The notes: generated from the sequence alone by a model not told the origin. Positions 1 through 6,719 are shown, counted from the first letter of the stretch. The stretch: DNA of 8,020 nucleotides from an uncultured Prevotella sp. (GCA_900543155.1 UQQN01000102.1:1-8020); one strand, 5' to 3'. Made by a program: numbers and translations.

Positions 1-45
1 GTGAGGCTGGCGCGTGAAAAATCTTGATAAATCTATCAAATATCG

Positions 46-78
46 TGCAGAAAAATATTATGAATTTTGAACACCCTA
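46..78 (+). repeat. 33-bp direct repeat, copy 1
   Basis: The sequence begins TGCAGAAAAATATTATGAAT and ends GAACACCCTA, and it recurs without mismatch at 182-214. The 3' end of this copy forms the left arm of a small hairpin (CCCTA at 74-78 with TAGGG at 84-88, loop CCCGC). The first 10 bases are also complementary to 121-130. The function is unknown. It may belong to a dispersed intergenic repeat family. Confidence 0.9.
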
Positions 79-120
79 CCCGCTAGGGGTAACCCATTAA
101 AATAACACACGATTTGAGGC

Positions 121-191
121 TTTTTCTGCATTTGTTATTGTTGAATATCAACTATTTATGATATCATTTTTTTCAAAGCCATGCAGAAAAA
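121..191. repeat. Inverted repeat (10 bp arms) enclosing two palindromes
   Basis: TTTTTCTGCA at 121-130 is the exact reverse complement of TGCAGAAAAA at 182-191, the start of direct-repeat copy 2. The pairing continues with TTTG 131-134 against CAAA 174-177, leaving a 4-nt bulge (178-181). The loop holds GTTGA-ata-TCAAC (140-152) and the perfect palindrome ATGATATCAT (158-167). The same arm at 121-130 could instead pair with copy 1 (46-55). It could be a small non-coding repeat element or an RNA structure. Nothing shows which. Confidence 0.55.
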
Positions 192-214
192 TATTATGAA
201 TTTTGAACACCCTA
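182..214 (+). repeat. 33-bp direct repeat, copy 2
   Basis: This is identical over 33 bp to 46-78, with a 136-bp offset between copies. The flanking sequences of the two copies differ. This copy is followed directly by a weak dyad CTAAagacTTAG (216-227) and a T-run, which resembles a very short terminator stem. Only two copies are visible, with 103 bp between them, so this is not a CRISPR array. Confidence 0.9.
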
Positions 215-259
215 GCTAAAGACTTAGTTTTTTCAATTGCGCTTTCTATAAAAATCCTT

Positions 260-304
260 GACTAAAGCCCCCAAATTCTATTTATTGGGTGGCTAACTTT
301 AGTC
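260..304. repeat. Interrupted hairpin
   Basis: GACTAAA (260-266) pairs with TTTAGTC (298-304), then GCC (267-269) with GGC (291-293), and CCCAA (270-274) with TTGGG (285-289). The apical loop is 275-284, with small bulges on the right arm only. The + strand has no T-run after the stem. On the - strand the stem is followed by AAGGATTTTTA, so a weak minus-strand terminator is possible. Its position, more than 100 bp before the 413 promoter, argues against it being part of the M23 leader. Confidence 0.6.
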
Positions 305-412
305 GTGTAACAAGTAAAAAAACTTTCAAAATCATTGATAAACAAGTACTTGCTTGCTAAAAAGCTAAGAAGATTTAACACAAAAACCTATACACATAGC
401 CCAAAAATGTAG

Positions 413-420
413 TAACTTTG
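413..420 (+). promoter_or_regulatory. Bacteroidetes -7 promoter element for the M23 gene
   Basis: TAACTTTG matches the Bacteroidetes -7 consensus TAnnTTTG exactly and is the only + strand match in 1-549. A transcript would start near 426-427 and give a leader of about 125 nt before the M23 start at 550. I do not see a clear TTTG-type -33 element at the usual distance, so the match rests on the -7 element and position. Confidence 0.6.
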
Positions 421-444
421 TCGCGGAATTTTAATGTGGCGCTC

Positions 445-486
445 ACATCTTTCTTTAAAAATACACCTTTTAAAGATGTATTTTTT
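445..486 (+). promoter_or_regulatory. Leader with competing hairpins upstream of the M23 gene
   Basis: Two hairpins in the predicted leader cannot form together. Fold 1 pairs ACATCTTT (445-452) with AAAGATGT (472-479) and AAAA (457-460) with TTTT (468-471). Fold 2 pairs AAAAATACA (457-465) with TGTATTTTT (477-485) and ends in a run of six T (481-486), like a weak terminator. The stems are AU-rich and the regulatory reading is inference. It could equally be unstructured AT-rich leader. Confidence 0.35.
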
Positions 487-549
487 GTGCAATAAACGCA
501 CGCTCGAAGAAAAATGTAAGCGACACGCCGATCAAAAAAATTTACGCCA

Positions 550-1446
550 ATGAATATGAAACTTCTGCGTCGAGCAGCCCTGACCATTGTGTTGGTAGGT
601 GTCGGCGCATCGGCTTATTGCCAAGATTTGATTGCACGTCAAGCCCCCGTAGACCGTCGTTTGCGTGCAGTCGACTCTGTGGCCATTATGCGTGCTGTTG
701 ACCGCGACATGAATAACGATTTGAGCGGTGATATCTACAACTCTTGGGTTACGAATCGTGCACATCCCTACAGCAGTAGCGAGGTGCCCGAAAGCTACCG
801 CATTGACTTACGTGGCTTTTGCATGCCCACCCCTTCGCGCAACATTACCTCGCGCTTTGGCTATCGTCCCACCTTTAAGCGTGTGCACAAAGGTCTCGAC
901 ATTAAAGTTTACACAGGTGATACCATTGTGTCGGCCTTCGATGGCAAAGTGCGTGTAGTGCGTTATGATGCAGGTGGCTATGGTAACTATGTAGTGATTC
1001 GTCACAACAATGGTCTTGAAACCATCTATGGTCACCTTTCAAAACAACTCGTTAAGGGCGACCAAATGGTTAAGGCGGGCGAACCTATTGGTTTAGGTGG
1101 CAACACTGGACGCTCTTTTGGCTCACACCTTCACTTCGAAACACGTCTTGCAGGCGAAGCCATTAACCCTGAATTGCTCTTTAACTTCCCCGCACAAGAT
1201 GTTACAGGCGATTTCTACACGTTCCACAAAAACGACAGCGGAAACGCATCTGTGCTCTTGGCATCGCGCAAAGCTTCGAACGAAGATAAAATTGCCATGA
1301 CTGCCACACACTTCTACAAGGTTGAAAAAGGTGAAACTTTCGCTACCATTGCCGAAAAAATAGGCGTAAGTATCGAAACTTTGGCAAAGACCAACCGCAT
1401 GACGCCCTCTACACGTCTGCGTACAGGACAAATTCTTCGCTACTAA
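550..1446 (+). CDS. Exported M23 family metallopeptidase with C-terminal LysM domain (NlpD/LytM-like)
   Basis: This 298-residue protein is probably a periplasmic peptidoglycan endopeptidase or an amidase activator. The N-terminus (about 1-24, two arginines then a hydrophobic run ending ASAYCQD) is a signal peptide. The Cys does not sit in a good lipobox, so I do not call it a lipoprotein. The M23 domain spans about 95-212. It has HKGLD (H113, D117), GHLS (H162) and GSHLHFE (H193, H195), which match the zinc ligands and catalytic histidines of LytM, so the enzyme looks active rather than a degenerate NlpD/EnvC-type activator. A LysM peptidoglycan-binding domain covers about 254-297. The start could be residue 1 or M3 (556). 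Neither has a ribosome binding site, which is normal for the phylum. It has its own promoter and ends at a strong bidirectional terminator, so it appears monocistronic. The exact bond cleaved cannot be told from the sequence. Confidence 0.95.
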   Translation: MNMKLLRRAALTIVLVGVGASAYCQDLIARQAPVDRRLRAVDSVAIMRAVDRDMNNDLSGDIYNSWVTNRAHPYSSSEVPESYRIDLRGFCMPTPSRNITSRFGYRPTFKRVHKGLDIKVYTGDTIVSAFDGKVRVVRYDAGGYGNYVVIRHNNGLETIYGHLSKQLVKGDQMVKAGEPIGLGGNTGRSFGSHLHFETRLAGEAINPELLFNFPAQDVTGDFYTFHKNDSGNASVLLASRKASNEDKIAMTATHFYKVEKGETFATIAEKIGVSIETLAKTNRMTPSTRLRTGQILRY

Positions 1447-1465
1447 AACGTACTTTATTCCAAAC

Positions 1466-1516
1466 AAAAATGCTTGACAATCCGTCTATTATAAACGACG
1501 ATTGCCAAGCATTTTT
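1466..1516. terminator. Bidirectional intrinsic terminator between convergent genes
   Basis: The stem is AAAAATGCTTG (1466-1476) with CAAGCATTTTT (1506-1516). It continues past one mismatch with CAAT/ATTG (1478-1481 with 1501-1504) and CGTC/GACG (1483-1486 with 1497-1500), leaving a 10-nt loop. An A-run on one side and a T-run on the other let it work on both strands, ending the M23 transcript and the convergent kinase transcript. Confidence 0.93.
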
Positions 1517-1559
1517 TGTATGTGCAAGTTTTCGGTGGATGGATTCAAACCGCCCAAAC

Positions 1560-2384
1560 TCAATGCTCTAAAGGATTCTTTAAAATTCTACCCACAGAGA
1601 AGCCGCATTGTGCAGCTGCCTGACGTAATTCTTGCTCAAAATAATAAGCAATGCTACCCACAAACGACACCTTTAAGTCGGCACGATTATAGGCAGCTAC
1701 GTTGCGACGGAAGAAACGCGAAAACTCATCTACCAACAAGGCATTAACCTCGGGTACATGACGATGGGCATGAATAAATGGGGCAAACGATGCCAAAAAA
1801 CGATTGGCAAAAGGTTGCTTGTAAACGCGCTGAATAATCTCATCACCCGTCAACTTAAATTCTGCATAAAATGCCTCACACACGGCTTGTGGTAACTGGC
1901 ACTTCAGTACATCACCTACCAAACGTTTGCCCAATACGGCACCACTGCCCTCATCGCCTAATATATAGCCTAAGGGCGACACATTTTGGGTAATTTCGTT
2001 GTGCTCAAAAAGTCCACTATTACTACCTGTACCCAAGATGCAAGCTATGCCATCTTCATCGTGAAACAGGGCACGTGCAGCCCCTACAAGGTCTGAACCC
2101 ACAATCACCTCTGTAGCATAAGGAATGGCATTGCGCAAAGCCTTCTCCATTACACGGCACTGCTCTCCTCTGCATCCGGCTCCATAAAAGTGGACAGCAG
2201 AAGGTTGCACATACTGTGGATGGCGCAACAGTTCCGTGCGCAAAATCTTTTCAATATCTGCTTGCGAAATCATAAACGGATTGATGCCTTGCGTGGCTAT
2301 TTGAGCCACCATCTTACCGTCATTTGTTATTATCCAGTCGGTCTTTGTACTGCCACTATCGGCAGTCAACACTATTTTGTTCAT
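1560..2384 (-). CDS. N-acetylglucosamine kinase-like protein, BadF/BadG/BcrA/BcrD ATPase family
   Basis: This 274-residue cytoplasmic sugar kinase has the ASKHA (hexokinase/actin) fold. The phosphate-1 motif is ADSGSTKTDW (8-17), followed by SDLVGAARAL (97-106, probable catalytic Asp98), the phosphate-2 loop ILGTGSNSG (116-124) and LGDEGSG (142-148). A late glycine-containing adenosine-type segment, VSFVGSIAYYF, lies near 239-249. The likely reaction is ATP-dependent phosphorylation of N-acetylglucosamine or glucosamine, feeding amino-sugar salvage; the substrate is inferred from the family. An in-frame ATG at 2480 would add 32 residues. I reject it because the glycine-rich kinase motif normally lies within the first 20 residues and a -7 promoter (2407-2414) falls inside the extension. 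The protein ends abruptly at NPLEH, where relatives as I remember them continue a few residues, so a slightly shortened tail is possible. It is convergent with the M23 gene and divergent from the M64 gene. Confidence 0.9.
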   Translation of the reverse strand: MNKIVLTADSGSTKTDWIITNDGKMVAQIATQGINPFMISQADIEKILRTELLRHPQYVQPSAVHFYGAGCRGEQCRVMEKALRNAIPYATEVIVGSDLVGAARALFHDEDGIACILGTGSNSGLFEHNEITQNVSPLGYILGDEGSGAVLGKRLVGDVLKCQLPQAVCEAFYAEFKLTGDEIIQRVYKQPFANRFLASFAPFIHAHRHVPEVNALLVDEFSRFFRRNVAAYNRADLKVSFVGSIAYYFEQELRQAAAQCGFSVGRILKNPLEH

Positions 2385-2406
2385 TGCTAAGTTGTTTATG
2401 ACACTG

Positions 2407-2414
2407 CAAAAGTA
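2407..2414 (-). promoter_or_regulatory. -7 promoter element for the kinase gene (minus strand)
   Basis: Read on the minus strand this is TACTTTTG, an exact TAnnTTTG match. Transcription would start near 2400 and leave a leader of only about 15 nt before the ATG at 2384. This element supports that start over the longer frame beginning at 2480. No convincing -33 element is visible. Confidence 0.6.
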
Positions 2415-2436
2415 ATATTTTTCGAAAGAAAATGCG

Positions 2437-2444
2437 TAACTTTG
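2437..2444 (+). promoter_or_regulatory. -7 promoter element for the M64 peptidase gene
   Basis: TAACTTTG is an exact TAnnTTTG match and is identical to the element at 413-420. Transcription would start near 2450, giving a leader of about 100 nt before 2550. It lies only 22 bp from the opposing minus-strand element, so the two genes share a compact divergent promoter region. Confidence 0.6.
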
Positions 2445-2549
2445 CAAACATGAAAAAACATAGGGCACCCACTGATTCATTTTATTCGTGCTCTTTTGTT
2501 CTTCACAATAACTTTTATCAAGGGTGGTTCTTAAAAAACATCTTTTTTA

Positions 2550-3863
2550 ATGTCACCCATTAACAAGAAACTACACATGTTACGTTTTATACAAGCATTG
2601 GCACTCGCTGCCCTATGCATTGCCCCACAAACCAACGCCCTGAAAGCATTGGCGCAAAATGCCGCCACCCGCACCCTACGTGTTGACTACGATTTTAGTG
2701 GCAATAACAAAGAACAACGCATTGCGCTTTCTGAGCTCTGCTCATTTAATGGTTGGGCTGGACGACGCCTACACACCGACAGCTTATTGCTTCACGGAAA
2801 TGGCGACATCACCTTGCGCGATGCTGCCACCCAACGCGTACTCTACAAGCAGTCGTTCTCCACTCTTTTTCAAGAATGGCAGTCTACCGAAGAGGCTACA
2901 CGCCTTACACGCTCATTCGAAAACACATTTTTGTTGCCTATGCCCACCGACTCTGCCGAAGTCACTGTGCAACTCTACGACATGCAACAACGCCCCACTG
3001 TGTGTTTCACTCATAAGGTCAATCCACACGACATTTTGATTCGCAACCTCGACAACTCACCCATTCCGCCTCACCGCTACCTTCACCGTAGTGGCAGTGC
3101 TACCGAGAAAATAGACGTGGCTATTGTTGCCGAAGGATATACTGCACAACAGGCTGAACTTTTCTATGCCGATGCACAAAAGGCTGTAAATGCCATTCTT
3201 AGCCACGAACCCTTTAAGCACTATGCCGACCGCTTCAACTTTGTGGCTGTGGCAGCAGAGTCGAAAAATAGCGATGTGAGTGTGCCACTCGAAGGCAAAT
3301 GGCGCAACACCGCGTTAAGTTCGCACTTCTCTACATTCTATTCTGATCGTTATCTCACCACGCTCCACCAACGCGACTTGCACAATTTGTTGGCACGCAT
3401 CCCCTACGAGCATATCATCATTTTGGCAAACACCAACACCTATGGGGGCGGAGGCATCTTCAACGCCTACACACTGACCACCTCACACCACAGCAAGTTC
3501 GAACCCGTAGTGGTGCATGAGTTCGGACATAGTTTTGCAGGATTGGCAGACGAGTATTACTACGACGACCAATACGAAAACTATTATAGTCCCGACACCG
3601 AACCGTGGGAACAGAACATCACCACACTGCGCCATTTCGCTGACAAATGGCAAGACCTTTTGCCCGCTAAAGGCACTAAAATTCCCACACCGCCCAATGC
3701 CAAGAAAATGGACAAAATTGGTGTTTACGAAGGAGGCGGATATATGTCGAAAGGGGTGTATCGCGCTTTTCAAGACTGCCGCATGAAGACCAACGAGTGC
3801 AAGGCTTTTTGCCCTGTATGTCAGCGTGCGCTGAGCCGTCTTATTCAATTCTATACTGAATAA
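2550..3863 (+). CDS. Exported M64 family metallopeptidase (IgA peptidase M64 type)
   Basis: This 437-residue zinc peptidase belongs to the family founded by the Clostridium ramosum IgA proteinase and common in Bacteroidales. A signal peptide covers about residues 10-36 (MLRFIQALALAALCIAP... ending ALAQ). The region 40-160 is a beta-rich segment consistent with the M64 N-terminal domain. The catalytic domain begins near 185 (KIDVAIVAEGYT) and carries HEFGHSFAGLADEYY: H323, E324 and H327, with D334 as the likely third zinc ligand. A Cys-rich tail (C410, C417, C421, C424, the last two in FCPVCQRAL) is typical of the family's C-terminus. The start could be M1 (2550) or M10 (2577), which gives a more conventional signal peptide. 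Cleavage of IgA is not implied: many family members have unknown substrates. No outer-membrane sorting domain is visible after the catalytic region. It has its own promoter at 2437-2444. Confidence 0.93.
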   Translation: MSPINKKLHMLRFIQALALAALCIAPQTNALKALAQNAATRTLRVDYDFSGNNKEQRIALSELCSFNGWAGRRLHTDSLLLHGNGDITLRDAATQRVLYKQSFSTLFQEWQSTEEATRLTRSFENTFLLPMPTDSAEVTVQLYDMQQRPTVCFTHKVNPHDILIRNLDNSPIPPHRYLHRSGSATEKIDVAIVAEGYTAQQAELFYADAQKAVNAILSHEPFKHYADRFNFVAVAAESKNSDVSVPLEGKWRNTALSSHFSTFYSDRYLTTLHQRDLHNLLARIPYEHIIILANTNTYGGGGIFNAYTLTTSHHSKFEPVVVHEFGHSFAGLADEYYYDDQYENYYSPDTEPWEQNITTLRHFADKWQDLLPAKGTKIPTPPNAKKMDKIGVYEGGGYMSKGVYRAFQDCRMKTNECKAFCPVCQRALSRLIQFYTE

Positions 3864-3868
3864 GTTTG
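3861..3868 (+). promoter_or_regulatory. Candidate -7 promoter element for ftsK
   Basis: TAAGTTTG matches TAnnTTTG exactly and overlaps the M64 stop codon (TAA 3861-3863). A start near 3875 would give ftsK a leader of about 105 nt that includes the hairpin at 3893-3938. The -33 region is not convincing, and one such match in a gap of this size can occur by chance, so readthrough from the M64 gene remains possible. Confidence 0.45.
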
Positions 3869-3892
3869 CACTACCTTTCATGGGTTCTACAT

Positions 3893-3938
3893 ATTAGGTT
3901 GAATTTTAAAAAAAATTGCTTTTTAAGAGTCACCTAAT
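3893..3938 (+). promoter_or_regulatory. Stem-loop between the M64 gene and ftsK
   Basis: ATTAGGT (3893-3899) pairs with ACCTAAT (3932-3938). After an internal loop, TTAAAAA (3906-3912) pairs with TTTTTAA (3920-3926), leaving loop AAATTGC. No T-run follows the stem (AAAATCG does), so it is a poor intrinsic terminator. It may be a structure in the ftsK leader or a processing site. Its function is not shown. Confidence 0.5.
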
Positions 3939-3980
3939 AAAATCGATATTGGAATCATCCCCAAAAGCTTTATTTGCAAC

Positions 3981-6575
3981 ATGGCAAAAAAACAAAATAC
4001 AACAAAGTCTAAGGCTGCTAAGCGAAACCCTGGTGCTACGCCTGCACCACTGAGCCTTTGGCAACGATATAAAAACGGAGAACTGAAAGCCTACCTTCAG
4101 TCTTATATGAAAGCCGACAATGTGCGTTTCATTGTGGGTGTATGCACTTTAGGCATCAGCCTATTTTTACTCATCAGTTTTGTGTCGAATATCTTTACCG
4201 GACGCATCGACCAAACTGGTGTGCAAAGCGACAATTTAACAAACGCTGCCAATTATGGGGGTAAGTTAGGAGCTATCCTCTCGAACTACTTTATGGACAC
4301 CTGCTTCGGCATTTTCTCGGTGCTCATCCCTGTCTTTTTAATCATGGTTGGCGTAAAATTAATGGATGCTTACCGCATAAGATTGTGGAAGTGGTTCCTC
4401 AACTTCTCTATCATCATGATATGGGGGTCAGTGTTCTTAGCGCTAATCACCAACATGTTGCCACAACGCGCTCTTAACTACTTTAGTTTTAGATTGGGAG
4501 GTGGACATGGCGACTTTATTCGCGACACTCTTATCAGCAATTTTGGCACATTGGGAGCATGGATTATTGTGTTAGCCACTGCCGTGTTCTACATGATGTA
4601 TCTCACGAGCGAAACAATCAACGTGGTGCGCAAAATTATGCACCCTCAAGATTTTATTAAAGACAAACTGCCCAAACGTCGCAAAAACGAGAACGGCACT
4701 GACGATGAAAATTTCACTGACGAAGACGAAGCTGACACAGAAGAATACGACGAAAACGCTGAACTCCCCTACCCCGACCACGACTCTGAGGCTGAGGAAG
4801 GAACTGCTGACAGCGCTACACCAAACACTGAAAGTGAAGAAGCCGAGCAACCCCAAACACTCTCGCTCGACCTCTCACCCGATGCACCTGCCACACCTGC
4901 AGACGCACCTACCGGCGAAATGGCAATTACTGCAGCACAAGCGCCCGAGGCTGCTATACCTGCTGCAACTAACAACACAAAGTTAGACATTGCCGCTCCC
5001 GTCATCGACGATAAGGCTCAGGGAAAAACGGTTGAGGAGGTACTCGCCATGGAACCTTACGACCCACGCAAGGATTTGGAGTACTACAAATTCCCCGCCA
5101 TCAACCTGCTTAAGCACTACGAAGACAATGCACCTTCGGTCGACATGAGCGAACAAAACGCAAACAAAGACCGCATTATAAACGTGCTGCGCAACTTTGG
5201 TGTAGAAATTTCTAGCATCAAGGCTACCATCGGTCCCACCATTACACTCTACGAGTTAACCCCCGCACCTGGTGTGCGCATTAACAAAATTCGTAATCTT
5301 GAGGACGATATTGCACTCTCGCTTGCAGCACTCGGCATACGTATTATTGCGCCCATCCCTGGAAAAGGTACCATAGGTATTGAAGTTCCTAACAAGAATC
5401 CACGCATTGTGTCGATGGAGAGCATCATCAACACACGTAAATTCCAAGAGTCAACCTTCGACCTCCCCGTGGCATTAGGCAAAACCATTACCAACGAAGT
5501 GTTTATGGTAGATTTGGCAAAGATGCCTCACCTCCTTGTGGCAGGTGCTACGGGGCAAGGTAAGTCTGTAGGTTTGAATGCCATTATCACTTCGCTGCTT
5601 TATAAAAAGCACCCTGCCGAACTGAAGTTTGTGATGGTCGATCCTAAAAAAGTGGAGTTCTCTATCTACTCTTCTATCGAGAAACATTTCTTAGCAAAGA
5701 TTCCCGACGATAGCGAAGATGCTATCATTACCGATGTTACCAAAGTTGTGCAAACACTCAAGAGCCTTTGCCAACTGATGGACCACCGTTACGATTTACT
5801 CAAAATGGCTGGTGCACGAAACATCAAGGAGTATAATGCCAAGTTTAAATCACGCCAACTCTTGCCCAAATACGGACACGAGTTTATGCCTTACATCGTG
5901 GTAATTATCGACGAGTTTGGCGACTTGATTATGACGGCTGGCAAGGAGGTTGAACTCCCCATTGCCCGTATTGCGCAGTTAGCACGTGCCGTGGGCATTC
6001 ACATGGTTATTGCCACGCAACGCCCCACCACTAACATCATTACGGGTACCATCAAAGCCAACTTCCCTGCTCGTATGGCATTTAGAGTGATGTCGCAAAT
6101 CGATAGCCGCACCATCCTCGACCAGAGCGGTGCCAACCAATTGGTTGGTAAGGGTGATATGCTCTTCTTGGCAGGCAACACCCCCGTGCGTGTGCAATGT
6201 GCCTTTGTCGATACTCCCGAGGTTGAAAAGATTAACGACTTTATAGCTGAACAACAAGGCTACTTGGCAGCATTCGAGCTTCCTGAACCCGAAATGGATG
6301 AAGAAGGCGGTGCAGGTAAGGGTGGCGACCTCTCGGGCGAAACACTCGACCCCATGTTCGAAGAAGCTGCACGCTTAATTGTGGTTCACCAACAAGGTTC
6401 TACCTCACTCATTCAGCGTAAATTTGCCATCGGATATAATCGTGCGGGGCGTCTTATGGACCAACTTGAACGTGCGGGCATTGTGGGTCCCACTCGTGGG
6501 TCGAAACCGCGCGAAGTGCTTTGCTCTGACCAAGTAGAGTTAGAAGCACGCATTGCCGCACTACATGCACAATAA
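3981..6575 (+). CDS. ftsK: DNA translocase FtsK/SpoIIIE
   Basis: This 864-residue septal DNA pump moves chromosome ends through the closing division septum and activates dimer resolution. The N-terminal membrane domain has about four hydrophobic segments (roughly 50-70, 108-128, 139-160, 186-207). A low-complexity linker (about 231-345) is acidic first, then rich in Ala, Pro and Thr. The alpha/beta motor follows: the conserved SSIKATIGPTITLYE segment (411-425), Walker A GATGQGKS (522-529) with DPKKVEF (554-560) after it, Walker B VVIIDEFGDL (640-649) and ATQRPTTNIITG (678-689). The gamma winged-helix domain at about 790-848 (STSLIQRKF...GRLMDQLERAGIVGP), which reads polar DNA sites, is present, so the protein looks complete. 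The start follows MAKKQNTTKSK, a basic cytosolic tail, without a ribosome binding site. A strong hairpin follows the gene. The linker is of moderate length, far shorter than in E. coli FtsK. Confidence 0.98.
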   Translation: MAKKQNTTKSKAAKRNPGATPAPLSLWQRYKNGELKAYLQSYMKADNVRFIVGVCTLGISLFLLISFVSNIFTGRIDQTGVQSDNLTNAANYGGKLGAILSNYFMDTCFGIFSVLIPVFLIMVGVKLMDAYRIRLWKWFLNFSIIMIWGSVFLALITNMLPQRALNYFSFRLGGGHGDFIRDTLISNFGTLGAWIIVLATAVFYMMYLTSETINVVRKIMHPQDFIKDKLPKRRKNENGTDDENFTDEDEADTEEYDENAELPYPDHDSEAEEGTADSATPNTESEEAEQPQTLSLDLSPDAPATPADAPTGEMAITAAQAPEAAIPAATNNTKLDIAAPVIDDKAQGKTVEEVLAMEPYDPRKDLEYYKFPAINLLKHYEDNAPSVDMSEQNANKDRIINVLRNFGVEISSIKATIGPTITLYELTPAPGVRINKIRNLEDDIALSLAALGIRIIAPIPGKGTIGIEVPNKNPRIVSMESIINTRKFQESTFDLPVALGKTITNEVFMVDLAKMPHLLVAGATGQGKSVGLNAIITSLLYKKHPAELKFVMVDPKKVEFSIYSSIEKHFLAKIPDDSEDAIITDVTKVVQTLKSLCQLMDHRYDLLKMAGARNIKEYNAKFKSRQLLPKYGHEFMPYIVVIIDEFGDLIMTAGKEVELPIARIAQLARAVGIHMVIATQRPTTNIITGTIKANFPARMAFRVMSQIDSRTILDQSGANQLVGKGDMLFLAGNTPVRVQCAFVDTPEVEKINDFIAEQQGYLAAFELPEPEMDEEGGAGKGGDLSGETLDPMFEEAARLIVVHQQGSTSLIQRKFAIGYNRAGRLMDQLERAGIVGPTRGSKPREVLCSDQVELEARIAALHAQ

Positions 6576-6649
6576 TGAAGTGGTCTAAACTTCTCTGACG
6601 AAAATTAGATTTGAACTTTTACCTCCATTTTAGGTATTAACCGAAAGTG

Positions 6650-6707
6650 ACCAATGACTAGTGACCGCGTATTTCTTTGATTATCAAGAAATACGCGGTC
6701 ATTTGGT
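6650..6707 (+). terminator. Long hairpin after ftsK, probable terminator
   Basis: GACCGCGTATTTCTT (6663-6677) and AAGAAATACGCGGTC (6686-6700) form a perfect 15-bp stem with loop TGATTATC. Past a 7-nt bulge on the left, ACCAAT (6650-6655) can extend the pairing with ATTTGGT (6701-6707). A U-rich stretch follows (GGTTATTTATAATAAATATT) but there is no clean T-run. It most likely ends the ftsK transcript. Its near-symmetry means it could also stop or process transcripts from the other side. Confidence 0.7.
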
Positions 6708-6719
6708 TATTTATAATAA

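Larger units (their letters stand above)
1..549. other. Gene-free region with repeats and hairpins
   Basis: I see no credible coding region here on either strand: short open frames exist but have no family resemblance and run across repeats and hairpins. The left two-thirds is AT-rich. It holds a 33-bp direct repeat, an inverted copy of the repeat's start, two short palindromes (140-152 and 158-167), an interrupted hairpin (260-304) and a 10-bp palindrome CAAGTACTTG (343-352). The right third carries a promoter (413-420) and the leader of the M23 gene. The gene upstream of this region lies outside the window. Confidence 0.75.

Noticed and set aside
46..214. Possible CRISPR array from the 33-bp repeats
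   Set aside because: Only two copies 103 bp apart, no regular spacer length and no cas genes in view.
375..587. 70-codon minus-strand open frame across the M23 promoter
   Set aside because: It overlaps the promoter, leader hairpins and M23 start, and has no family resemblance.
550..640. M23 protein as a lipoprotein because of Cys24
   Set aside because: The residues before the Cys (SAY) do not form a lipobox; a plain signal peptide fits better.
1123..1467. 114-codon antisense open frame inside the M23 gene
   Set aside because: It lies opposite the conserved M23/LysM coding region, has no recognisable domain and runs toward no regulatory signal.
2450..2563. 37-codon open frame starting MKKHRAPTDS just after the promoter and overlapping the M64 start
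   Set aside because: Its ATG lies at the predicted transcription start, the peptide resembles nothing, and it overlaps the M64 gene in another frame. A leader peptide cannot be fully excluded.
3483..3881. 132-codon antisense open frame over the end of the M64 gene
   Set aside because: It is a shadow of the conserved metallopeptidase active-site and Cys-rich coding region.
3971..3980. TTTG directly before the ftsK ATG as a promoter element
   Set aside because: It does not fit TAnnTTTG and would put the transcript start on or after the start codon.
4671..5015. FtsK acidic/Ala-Pro linker as a foreign insertion or repeat
   Set aside because: A low-complexity, variable linker between membrane and motor domains is normal in FtsK.
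6606..6613. TAGATTTG, an exact -7 consensus match after ftsK
   Set aside because: A transcript from it would run straight into the 15-bp hairpin at 6663-6700, and it is 440 bp from the AraC start. Probably a chance match.
6655..6681. 8-codon open frame lying on the left arm of the ftsK-end hairpin
   Set aside because: Too short, explained by the inverted repeat, and with no downstream gene arrangement suggesting attenuation.
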